A DNA stretch of 64,000 nt from Marinobacterium iners DSM 11526 (lineage in GTDB: Bacteria; Pseudomonadota; Gammaproteobacteria; Pseudomonadales; Balneatricaceae). The notes below the pieces were generated by a model that ran no database searches, was not told the origin of the DNA, and worked only from the letters and a program-made list of their open reading frames with translations. Position numbers and translations under genes: made by a program. Shown here piece by piece: positions 57,168 through 64,000 of the stretch; positions within the stretch are counted from its first letter, which is position 1, and every line of letters begins with the position of its first letter. Location of the stretch: contig NZ_FNRJ01000001.1 of NCBI RefSeq assembly GCF_900107855.1, forward strand, positions 434,001-498,000, written 5' to 3'.

Positions 57168-58568
57168 TTACTTACCTGACAGCAATGACTCCAGATCAAT
57201 TCCCTCTTCTCGCATTCGCGCCAGCTTGTATCGCAGCGTGCGTGGACTGATGCCCAATTTTTCAGCAGCATCCTTTCGGCTGCCTGAAGTGGCGCGCAGG
57301 GCCTCTATGATCAGTTGATACTCATGCTGTTTCAGGTCTTTGCCCAACAGGCCCTCGACCAGGTCCATTTCAGGTTCGTCTGTCTCCGCGGGCAGGCTGT
57401 CTGACGGGACTGGCTGTGTGGCCCCATTACGCAGCGGGATTGCAGCACTGCCCAGGTGCAGATCAGCGGCCGTAATCCGGTTGCCGGCCTGAAGAATCAG
57501 CGCACGCTGGATTACATTATCCAGCTCACGCACATTGCCCGGCCAGTGATGCTCGCACAAACTGCTGGCGGCTGTTGGGTCCAGCGATGCCAGATTGCGA
57601 CCCATCTTGCGGCAGTGATGTTTGAGCAGGCGCTCGGCCAGCGGGCGGATATCTTCCGGTCGTTCGCGCAGCGGCTGCCATTGCAGCGGGAACACGTTCA
57701 GACGGTAGTAGAGATCCTCACGGAACTTTCCCTCCGCCACGGTCTGTTCCAGCTGGCGGTTACTGGTGGCCAGCAGGCGCACATCCAGCAGGATTACCTT
57801 GCGCCCACCAATACGCTCCACCTCCTGCTCCTGCAACACTCGCAACAGCTTGGCCTGCAGCCCCAGATCCATCTCGCTGATCTCATCCAACAGCAGCGTA
57901 CCGCCGTTGGCCTGTTCAAACTTGCCGGGCTGGCTGCTGATGGCGCCGGTGAAAGCGCCCTTTTCATGGCCGAACAAAGTTGCTTCCAGCATGCTCTCGG
58001 GAATGGCGGCGCAGTTGATGGCGATAAACGGCTTGTCGGCACGGGGCGAGTGATTGTGGATATATCGTGCCAGCACCTCCTTGCCGGTACCGGACTCACC
58101 GGTGATCAGTACGGTAGAGTCGGTTGCCGCCACCCGTTGCGCCAGCTGCAGCAACTGGCGACTGCCCGGTGCTTCAGCCACGGGTTCGTCGTACTGCACC
58201 GTCAGCAGGCCCTGCGCATGGGTGCGAATCAGATCAATCAGCTGTTGCGGCTCAAAGGGTTTCATCAGGTAGTCAGCGGCGCCGTTGCGGATCGCGTCCA
58301 CCGCCCGCTCTACCTGACCATAGGCGGTAATAAGGGCTACCGGCAATGAGGGGGTCTGCTGCTTCAGATGGGCCAGCAGTTGATGGCCGTCCATACCGGG
58401 CATGTTCACATCAGAGATCACCATATCCACACTGTCCCGCTTCAGCAACGCCAGCGCGTCCTCACCACTGCCGGCTTCCAGATAGTGGATATCCGCCAGT
58501 GCCAGCGTATCGGTAATCGCCTCGCGCAGGTCGATATCATCCTCAACAATCAAGACTTTTACACTCAT
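57168..58568 (-). CDS. fleR: Sigma-54-dependent flagellar response regulator FleR (FlrC)
   Basis: NtrC-type activator (466 aa) of middle flagellar genes. Receiver (IVEDDIDLREAITDTLAL; phosphoacceptor Asp in VDMVISDVNMPGMDG), AAA+ domain with GESGTGKEVLARYIHNHS and the sigma-54 contact motif GAFTGA, and a C-terminal Fis-type helix (SGSRKDAAEKLGISPRTLRYKLARM). The ATGA overlap with fleS indicates coupling. The usual downstream neighbour fliE is 13 kb away. Confidence 0.96.
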   Translation of the reverse strand: MSVKVLIVEDDIDLREAITDTLALADIHYLEAGSGEDALALLKRDSVDMVISDVNMPGMDGHQLLAHLKQQTPSLPVALITAYGQVERAVDAIRNGAADYLMKPFEPQQLIDLIRTHAQGLLTVQYDEPVAEAPGSRQLLQLAQRVAATDSTVLITGESGTGKEVLARYIHNHSPRADKPFIAINCAAIPESMLEATLFGHEKGAFTGAISSQPGKFEQANGGTLLLDEISEMDLGLQAKLLRVLQEQEVERIGGRKVILLDVRLLATSNRQLEQTVAEGKFREDLYYRLNVFPLQWQPLRERPEDIRPLAERLLKHHCRKMGRNLASLDPTAASSLCEHHWPGNVRELDNVIQRALILQAGNRITAADLHLGSAAIPLRNGATQPVPSDSLPAETDEPEMDLVEGLLGKDLKQHEYQLIIEALRATSGSRKDAAEKLGISPRTLRYKLARMREEGIDLESLLSGK

Positions 58569-59635
58569 GCCGACTCCTGTGCGGTGGGATTGATCAGGGG
58601 CAGACGGAAGCTCGCACAGGTGCCGACACCCGGTGTCGAAGCCAAAGCAAACTCGCCATGATGCGCTCTTGCCATCACCTGGGCGATGGCAAGGCCAAGT
58701 CCCGTGCCATGTGATTTGGTAGTGTAGAAGGGCTCCTGCGCCCGCTTCAGTGTAGCGGCATCCATGCCCGGGCCATCATCAATCACTTCAAGCAGTAGTC
58801 TGTCTCCCTCTTGGGCCAGACGCAGCGTGAGCTCAGAGCCCTCTTCGCAGGCCTGCAGGGCGTTGTTAACCAGATTGAGCACTGCCCCAAGCAGGGCTTC
58901 GAGATTGCACTGGATCACCACATCAGGTGCTTCGTTGATGCAATCACAATCTGCATCGTGCTGGCTCAAAGGCTGATCCAGCAAGTCTTCCAACCTTGCC
59001 ATCAAGGTACGGCCATCAACACGGTCTTCCAATCGGGTTTCACCGCGGGCGAAGATCAACATGTCACGCACCTGCTGCTCCAGGTGAGTCAGGCGCGATT
59101 TAACCTTGCCGGCAAAGCGGATCCGCTTGTCATCATCCAGCTGCGGTGCCATCAAGTGGCTGGCGTAGAGCAGTGCCGCCGACAGCGGTGTGCGCACTTG
59201 ATGCGCCAGCGAGGCCATCATCCGTCCCATTTCCGACAGCCGCTGGTAATGGTGCAGCTGCTCCTGCAGCGTACGGGTGTGGGTCTGATCGGTGATAAAC
59301 ACCAGCTGGCCCGGTTCGCCATCCAATGCCTGTGTCGACAGACTTACACGGCGGCCGTTCTTCAGCGATACCTCATGACCATCGTCTGGCCTCGGTGCAA
59401 AACACTGATTGATCACCTCCAGCCAGGTTTTATTGGCCAACTCTATCCCCAGCAACAACACCGCAGCCGGGTTGAATTCGGTAATACGTCCGGTTTGACC
59501 GATAACCAGCACTCCGCCGGGCATGCGATCAATCAGGCGGCGCAGGCGCTCAAGGGCCACCCTGTCGGCCTGAAGTACAGACACCTGACGTTCAAGTTCG
59601 GCGATCCGTTGTTGCAGCTGTTGGTGTTCAGTCAC
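58565..59635 (-). CDS. fleS: Flagellar sensor kinase FleS (FlrB)
   Basis: Cytoplasmic histidine kinase (356 aa) that phosphorylates FleR. An N-terminal coiled coil (QRIAELERQVSVLQADRVALERL), PAS domain (MPGGVLVIGQTGRITEFNPAAVLLLGIEL), HisKA with MASLAHQVRTPLSAALLYA, and HATPase with VLNLVNNALQACEEG and DDGPGMD/GTGLGLAI motifs. No membrane helix. GTG start forming GTGA overlap with the fleQ stop. Confidence 0.95.
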   Translation of the reverse strand: MTEHQQLQQRIAELERQVSVLQADRVALERLRRLIDRMPGGVLVIGQTGRITEFNPAAVLLLGIELANKTWLEVINQCFAPRPDDGHEVSLKNGRRVSLSTQALDGEPGQLVFITDQTHTRTLQEQLHHYQRLSEMGRMMASLAHQVRTPLSAALLYASHLMAPQLDDDKRIRFAGKVKSRLTHLEQQVRDMLIFARGETRLEDRVDGRTLMARLEDLLDQPLSQHDADCDCINEAPDVVIQCNLEALLGAVLNLVNNALQACEEGSELTLRLAQEGDRLLLEVIDDGPGMDAATLKRAQEPFYTTKSHGTGLGLAIAQVMARAHHGEFALASTPGVGTCASFRLPLINPTAQESA

Positions 59636-61089
59636 TGGCGTTCAATCCCGTATTTGCGCATTTTTTCCACCAGTGTGGTACGCCGAATCTGCAGCAGGCG
59701 CGCCGCTTTCGATACTACCTGATCGGTCGCATCAAGTGCCTGATGGATCAAGCGTTGCTCATGGGATTCCAGCCAGGCCTTGAGATCAACCCCCTCGGCA
59801 GGCAGTGCCTCAACAGCGGCAACTTCGGCGGATACGACAGGTTGCTCTGTATCGACCTGCAGCGGCAACTCAGGCCGCGCATAACGTTCAGGGTCCGGCT
59901 CTTCAATATGGCGAAACTTGGGCGGCAGCTCCGACACCCCGATCACACCGCCGGGGTGGATGATACTGAGCCGCTCAACCAGATTGGCCAGCTCCCTTAC
60001 GTTGCCCGGCCAGGGGTGCAGGCGCAAAGACTCCAGCGCGGCGGGATGGAACTGCAGTCGGCCGGAGCCGGTCTCATCCAATTGCTGACTCAGATTATTG
60101 ATCAGCAGTGGCAGATCCTCCAGTCGGTCGCGCAGTGCCGGCATTTCGATGGGGAATACATTGAGGCGGTAATACAGATCTTCGCGGAACTGCCCATCCT
60201 GAATCATCAGCTCCAGGTTCTTGTGGGTCGCGGTAACGATGCGCACATCCACTTCCAGTGTTTTGCTGCCCCCCACCCGCTCAAACTGCCTCTCCTGCAA
60301 CACACGCAGCAGCTTGACCTGCATCGGCAGCGGCATATCACCGATTTCGTCCAGAAACAGCGTACCGCCGTTGGCGAGTTCAAACCGACCGGGTCGGCTG
60401 GAGATAGCACCGGTAAACGCCCCTTTTTCATGGCCGAACAGCTCACTTTCGAGCAGCTCGGATGGAATGGCGCCACAATTGACCGGCACAAAAGGCCCGT
60501 CACGGCGCGGCGAATGCTCATGCAGGCAACGCGCCACCACCTCCTTGCCGGTACCGGACTCACCGGTAATCAGGACACTGATATCACGTGGCGCCACCTG
60601 AGCAATAAGGTGCCGGATCTCGCGAATGGGCGCACTCTGGCCGACAAAACCCGGCATATCCGGCAGTGCTCGCGGCTCAGTTATGCCACGCTCACGCAGA
60701 AGGGCACATTGATGCAGCCAATCCAGTAACTGTGGATAACGATAAGGCTGCGCCAGCACGCCCAGAATACCGGACTGCGCAAATGCAGCCTGATCCAGCT
60801 CTGGCCAGTCACAGGTCAACAGCTTAGGGATAACCGGACCCCGATCCAGCTCGGCGACCAGTTTATTCAGCGCAATTGGCAGACTGCTCTCCCCAATCAA
60901 CACTACCCCCACCGAGTCCAGCGCAAATGCCCTACTCTGCTGTAGCCAGCTTACAAAGTCAAAAACATGACACTCAAGCTCGATAAACTGCAAACAGGCA
61001 CGCAAGGTCTCACGCCTGTCAGCATCGTCATCGATGATAAGAGCTTGGAAAGGAGGCTGGTCAGAAACTCCACTGTTGGTTATGCTCAT
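59632..61089 (-). CDS. fleQ: Master flagellar regulator FleQ (FlrA)
   Basis: Top-level flagellar activator (485 aa). The atypical receiver lacks the phosphoacceptor Asp (VGVVLIGESSLP at that position). AAA+ domain: GESGTGKEVVARCLHEHS, GAFTGAISSRPGRFE, and the closing Fis helix (RRTTLVEKMRKYGIERQ). The LFRS c-di-GMP motif of P. aeruginosa FleQ reads DMPG here. Followed by fleS and fleR in overlapping order. Its upstream gap carries a predicted promoter with two FleQ-type inverted repeats. Confidence 0.95.
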   Translation of the reverse strand: MSITNSGVSDQPPFQALIIDDDADRRETLRACLQFIELECHVFDFVSWLQQSRAFALDSVGVVLIGESSLPIALNKLVAELDRGPVIPKLLTCDWPELDQAAFAQSGILGVLAQPYRYPQLLDWLHQCALLRERGITEPRALPDMPGFVGQSAPIREIRHLIAQVAPRDISVLITGESGTGKEVVARCLHEHSPRRDGPFVPVNCGAIPSELLESELFGHEKGAFTGAISSRPGRFELANGGTLFLDEIGDMPLPMQVKLLRVLQERQFERVGGSKTLEVDVRIVTATHKNLELMIQDGQFREDLYYRLNVFPIEMPALRDRLEDLPLLINNLSQQLDETGSGRLQFHPAALESLRLHPWPGNVRELANLVERLSIIHPGGVIGVSELPPKFRHIEEPDPERYARPELPLQVDTEQPVVSAEVAAVEALPAEGVDLKAWLESHEQRLIHQALDATDQVVSKAARLLQIRRTTLVEKMRKYGIERQ

Positions 61090-61103
61090 GGGGGTGTCCG
61101 GGC

Positions 61104-61123
61104 ATTGTCAGGATTCTGACAAT
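61104..61123. promoter_or_regulatory. Inverted repeat near the fleQ start (degenerate FleQ-type site)
   Basis: Perfect 8-bp arms ATTGTCAG and CTGACAAT around GATT. The inner GTCA...TGAC half-sites match the ends of the FleQ consensus. It overlaps the end of the predicted -10 (61121-61126) and covers the predicted transcription start, 15 bases upstream of the fleQ ATG. Confidence 0.55.
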
Positions 61124-61148
61124 CTACCGAATAGAGAAAGGATGTCAA
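61121..61148 (-). promoter_or_regulatory. Predicted sigma-70 promoter of fleQ-fleS-fleR
   Basis: On the minus strand a perfect TTGACA -35 (plus 61143-61148) and TAGATT -10 (61121-61126, 4/6) are 16 bases apart. The -35 shares five bases with the FleQ box at 61144-61157, so FleQ bound there would exclude RNA polymerase. Confidence 0.55.
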
Positions 61149-61157
61149 TAGATTGAC
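61144..61157. promoter_or_regulatory. FleQ-box-like operator between fleQ and legB
   Basis: GTCAATAGATTGAC matches the published P. aeruginosa FleQ consensus GTCaNTAAAtTGAC (recalled from the literature) at all but one position and is itself an inverted repeat with arms GTCAAT/ATTGAC. It is 55 bases upstream of fleQ and 111 bases upstream of legB, in the 178-base divergent gap. Confidence 0.65.
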
Positions 61158-61267
61158 GTAATGGTTTTTTGTTGGGCCACCCTTAATAATTAAGTCCTGT
61201 TACCGATACACCTAATAGGATGAAAGCGGTACACAAACTCGCAATGCTTGAAAGCCCAGGAGCAAGC

Positions 61268-62257
61268 ATGACACAGGCAAGAACAGCACTGGTTACTGGT
61301 GCAGATGGATTTATCGGCTCACACCTGACTGAGCTCCTCGTCCGAGAAGGCTACAATGTCAAAGCATTGTCACAGTACAACTCCTTCAACCATTGGGGCT
61401 GGTTGGAAAATATTGATTGCCTGAACGATATAGAGGTATTGAACGGCGATATTCGTGATCCGCACTACTGCAAACACATCACAAAAGACACTGATGTTGT
61501 GTTTCATTTGGCCGCCTTAATCGCAATCCCCTACTCCTACCTGGCTCCGCAAAGTTACATGGAAACCAATGTCAACGGTACGTTGAATATATGTCAGGCA
61601 GCTCTCGATAACGGTGTTGAGCGGATCATTCATACCTCAACAAGTGAGGTATACGGTACCGCGCAGTACGTGCCTATCGATGAAAATCACCCGTTGCAAC
61701 CTCAGTCACCCTATAGCGCATCCAAAATCGGCGCTGATGCAATGGCCATGAGCTTCCACAACGCTTTTGGCCTTCCATTGACCATCGCACGCCCTTTCAA
61801 CACCTATGGCCCTCGCCAATCTGCACGCGCCGTTATTCCCACAATCATCAGCCAGATAGCATCCGGGATGAAAGAGATCCAATTGGGCGACCTGAGTCCG
61901 ACACGAGACTTCAACTACGTCACAGACACTTGCGCAGGCTTTTTGGCACTGGCTGCAGCTCCAGAGGCAATTGGCGAAACGGTTAATATCGCCTCAAACT
62001 ACGAAGTCTCCATCCGGGACACCTTGGAGCTCATCCGAGAACTCATGGGTAGCGATGTACAGTTCATTACGGATGAACAACGTTTACGACCCGGCAAGTC
62101 CGAAGTATTCAGACTCTGGGGCTGTAACAAGAAGCTGCATGGCCTGACAGGCTTTACACCTGCTTTTGACTTGCGTTCGGGCCTCACGGAAACCATCGAG
62201 TGGTTCACCCGACCTAAAAACCTGCGTCAATATAAAGCCGGCATTTACAATGTCTGA
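61268..62257 (+). CDS. legB: NAD-dependent 4,6-dehydratase LegB-like
   Basis: Short-chain dehydrogenase/epimerase (329 aa) of the LegB type, which makes the 4-keto sugar nucleotide for legionaminic/nonulosonic acid synthesis. Rossmann motif ALVTGADGFIGSHLTELL; catalytic SSDR-like HTSTSEVYG and YSASKIGADAM (Tyr-x3-Lys); RPFNTYGPRQSARAVIPTII. ATG at 61268 with AGGAG six bases upstream; a longer frame starts at 61220. First gene of a new plus-strand operon divergent from fleQ. It overlaps the legC remnant by eight bases. Confidence 0.9.
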   Translation: MTQARTALVTGADGFIGSHLTELLVREGYNVKALSQYNSFNHWGWLENIDCLNDIEVLNGDIRDPHYCKHITKDTDVVFHLAALIAIPYSYLAPQSYMETNVNGTLNICQAALDNGVERIIHTSTSEVYGTAQYVPIDENHPLQPQSPYSASKIGADAMAMSFHNAFGLPLTIARPFNTYGPRQSARAVIPTIISQIASGMKEIQLGDLSPTRDFNYVTDTCAGFLALAAAPEAIGETVNIASNYEVSIRDTLELIRELMGSDVQFITDEQRLRPGKSEVFRLWGCNKKLHGLTGFTPAFDLRSGLTETIEWFTRPKNLRQYKAGIYNV

Positions 62258-62759
62258 TACAGCCGCTCGGCAGCTTGTTGGAAGGGTTGACTTGATACAT
62301 GGCACCCGTGATTGCCACATAACGCCGATGGCAGATACCGTTGAATCTTTGGGCAGGCTATACAAAGGCCGTCACGCCGACACCTTTGGCGCGTTGAGAA
62401 CGCTCAGATTTATCGGTTCACAACTGGAGCAACTTGAAGCCCCTCTCGAAGCCAAGTGCGTGTCGGCTTCGGCATTTCAAATTGTACCATCCAGAACACA
62501 CGTGGCATTGATAAACGAGCCAAAGGATTGTCGTTTAAATTACTGGCTGAACGCGATTTTTTGTGAAAATGAGGCCCACAGGAGTGCGTTGCTGAAAACA
62601 ACAAGTCAACAAGGAGGTATGATGCGTCCAACCGGGACTCTGATGAACCACCCAAACATGCATCATGATTGCCGTCGCGGCGACCATAGCACCGCCGAGT
62701 GGTTTGGGGCACGAGTCGTCAATTTGACAAGTAGTGTTGTGATCAAGTGGCCACCGTGA
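62250..62759 (+). pseudogene. legC: Deleted remnant of LegC-type aminotransferase
   Basis: LegC is normally about 380 aa and transfers the 4-amino group, with PLP bound to a lysine. This 169-codon frame keeps a LegC-like N-terminus (MSDTAARQLVGRVDLIHGTRDCHI), then jumps to the DAAESLGSxYKGxHxGTFG region (ADTVESLGRLYKGRHADTFG), then to the AQLEQL segment (GSQLEQLEAPLEAK), and ends with an intact C-terminal region (ALINEPKDCRLNYWLNAIFCENEAHR, GMMRPTGTLMNHPNMHHDC, SVV). The stretch holding the PLP lysine (GNKIxTTGGGG) is missing. The three junctions all keep the frame. It overlaps legB by eight bases and the next gene by four. No stop codons. Confidence 0.8.
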
Positions 62760-63391
62760 ACAGGATAGGCATCTTTGGTACATCAGGTATGGCTCGCGAG
62801 ACAGGTGACATCGCTTGGGCTCTCGGGCTTGAGCCAGTCTATGTGGCGCGGGATGAAAGCGAGCTGGGTGCCTGGAACTTCTCTGCTCAGATAATACTGG
62901 AGCAGGACATAGGGCAGTACACCGAGATGCCATATGTCATTGGAATAGGTGAAGGCAGTATTCGTAAAGCCGTTGCCAGACGTTTTAGGGATCAGCTCAG
63001 GTTCACTAACCTGATTCATCCAAGTGCCACGTTTGGCACGGCACAACGGGAAGTACTTGAAAGCTGTATGGGCACAGTCGTTGCGGCGGGTGCACGTTTT
63101 ACCAGTGGCATATCCGTGGGTGATTTTTGCATATTCAATCAGAACACCACTATTGCGCACGACTGTGTGGTGGGGAGTTTTGTTCATGTAGCGCCAGGTG
63201 CAAATATATCAGGAAATGTATATTTACAGGATGGCTGCTGGATAGGTGCTGGTGCCGTAATTAATCAGGGCAATCTAACCAAGAAGCTTAAAGTTGGTGA
63301 CAACACAGTCGTTGGCTCTGGTGCAGTAGTGACCAACGATTGCGCCCCAAATGCCGTGTATGTGGGTGTGCCCGCAAAGAGGGTTAAATGA
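62756..63391 (+). CDS. Sugar O/N-acyltransferase, NeuD/PglD/LegH-like
   Basis: A 211-residue transferase. The N-terminal Rossmann-like PglD_N region (IGIFGTSGMARETGDIAWALG) is followed by left-handed beta-helix hexapeptide repeats (SGISVGDFCIFNQNTTIAHDCVVGSFVHVAPGANISGNV) with a catalytic-type histidine (AHDC) and the closing VYVGVPAKRVK. It may acetylate the amino sugar of the nonulosonate pathway (LegH) or act as NeuD. GTG at 62756 forms GTGA with the stop of the legC remnant; a GTG three codons earlier is possible. Confidence 0.75.
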   Translation: MNRIGIFGTSGMARETGDIAWALGLEPVYVARDESELGAWNFSAQIILEQDIGQYTEMPYVIGIGEGSIRKAVARRFRDQLRFTNLIHPSATFGTAQREVLESCMGTVVAAGARFTSGISVGDFCIFNQNTTIAHDCVVGSFVHVAPGANISGNVYLQDGCWIGAGAVINQGNLTKKLKVGDNTVVGSGAVVTNDCAPNAVYVGVPAKRVK

Positions 63392-64000
63392 AGACACTTA
63401 TTATCGCAGAAGCAGGCGTTAACCATAACGGTGACATGGGGCTAGCGAAAGAACTGGTTGCAGCTGCGGCAGACACCGGCGCTGATTTAGTAAAGTTCCA
63501 GACATTTATTGCCACTAATATTATCTCGCGCCATGCACCCAAGGCAGAGTATCAAAAGGGTGCAACCGACCCGCAAGAGTCACAGCAGGAGATGGTACGT
63601 AAATTAGAGCTGACACGAGACAACCACCTTGAGTTGATCGATGAGTGTAAGAAGCAGGGTATAGGCTTTTTCACCACCGCCTTTGATAAAAACAGCATAG
63701 ACCTTCTGGATGAGCTAGGTGGGTTAGATATTGTTAAAGTGCCTTCTGGCGAGTTAACCAATCTTCCTTATCTGCGTTACCTTACCCGGCATGGGCATCA
63801 GGTCTTGCTCTCGACGGGCATGGCTAACCTGGGGGAGATCGAAGCAGCAATAAACGTAGTAGAGCAAGCGGGTACCCCCAGGAACAAGATCACAGTTCTG
63901 CATTGCACCACTGAGTATCCGACACCCATGGAAGATGTAAACCTCCTTGCAATGGTCAATATTGGTAAGGCTTTTGGCGTAAGCGTGGGTTATTCGGATC
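63388..64000 (+). CDS. legI: N-acylneuraminate/legionaminate synthase NeuB/LegI-like (5' part)
   Basis: Condenses phosphoenolpyruvate with a 6-deoxy amino sugar or ManNAc to make a nonulosonic acid. The first 204 residues are present: MKTLIIAEAGVNHNGDMGLA, DTGADLVKFQTF, GIGFFTTAFDKNS, VKVPSGELTNLPYL, LLSTGMANLGEI and LHCTTEYPTPMEDVNLLAM, all NeuB signatures. The frame is open to the window edge, so the C-terminal SAF/antifreeze domain is outside. Overlaps the acyltransferase gene as ATGA. LegI rather than sialic acid synthase is suggested by legB upstream, not by residues seen here. Confidence 0.88.
   Translation, partial: MKTLIIAEAGVNHNGDMGLAKELVAAAADTGADLVKFQTFIATNIISRHAPKAEYQKGATDPQESQQEMVRKLELTRDNHLELIDECKKQGIGFFTTAFDKNSIDLLDELGGLDIVKVPSGELTNLPYLRYLTRHGHQVLLSTGMANLGEIEAAINVVEQAGTPRNKITVLHCTTEYPTPMEDVNLLAMVNIGKAFGVSVGYSD

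Noticed and set aside
59640-59670. Sigma-54-like TGGTGGAAAAAATGCG on the minus strand within the 3' end of fleQ
   Set aside because: Spacing fits but both half-elements are poor, and the bases encode the conserved LVEKMRK helix of FleQ, which explains the match.

Overview
The window looks like chromosome of a free-living, motile, polar-flagellate gammaproteobacterium. The gene order is Pseudomonas/Vibrio-like, with fleQ/flrA-type regulators, flhF/fleN, motCD, parC/parP and cheYZAB. The mix of ligA-zipA, a complete System I cytochrome c maturation cluster and an acetate uptake/sensing block suggests an Oceanospirillales-like marine genus. That taxonomic guess comes from gene content only, not from a search. 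No rRNA, tRNA, insertion sequence, prophage or CRISPR array was recognised. No gene-free stretch exceeds 300 bases; the longest, 49851-50142, is a divergent promoter region.

Layout. 20-3062 (+): last subunit of a Mrp Na+/H+ antiporter, mnmC and a CBS-domain protein. 3063-7794 (-): DUF4126 membrane protein, yheU, ligA and zipA. 7832-14894 (-): ccmI, H, G, F, E, D, C, B, A, most joined by 4-base stop/start overlaps, including a small ccmD with a GTG start. 15006-17377 (+): a FliK-like protein and a free FlhB C-terminal domain. 17374-44152 (-): a nearly continuous chemotaxis/flagellar run, read from its 5' end as fliE F G H I J K L M N O P Q R flhB flhA flhF fleN fliA cheY Z A B motC motD parC parP and a DUF2802 gene. 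44348-56982: an acetate module comprising an exonuclease, a cNMP/CBS/DUF294 protein, an orphan DUF4212 paralogue, a hypothetical membrane protein, an ActP-type symporter with its DUF4212 partner, the CrbS/MxtR-type sensor kinase, the CrbR/ErdR-type response regulator and acs. 57168-61089 (-): fleQ-fleS-fleR, overlapping genes. 61268-64000 (+): the start of a legionaminic/nonulosonic acid locus (legB, a decayed legC, an acetyltransferase and the 5' part of a NeuB/LegI-type synthase), probably for flagellin or surface glycosylation.

How it works together. FleQ, with RpoN, should start the flagellar cascade and FleSR the next tier. FlhF and FleN set flagellar place and number. FliA drives late genes. 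CheAYZB and MotCD control rotation, while ParC/ParP hold the arrays at the pole. The acetate module lies where the fleR-fliE junction is found in Pseudomonas and Vibrio. It couples acetate sensing (CrbS/R) to uptake (ActP/DUF4212) and activation (Acs).

Most notable observations: (1) fliK carries an in-frame TAG at codon 449 while the downstream reading frame stays intact through the secretion-switch domain; (2) legC is an open but heavily deleted remnant that has lost its catalytic centre yet keeps overlapping junctions with its neighbours; (3) a near-consensus FleQ box overlaps the -35 of the predicted fleQ promoter, between fleQ and legB; (4) a palindrome-like CCGACTTTAGTCGG element recurs upstream of three acetate-module transcription units; (5) a good sigma-54 promoter sits between flhB and flhA; (6) a ParP-like protein with an in-frame hexanucleotide (Glu-Pro) tract is present, but no ordinary cheW.
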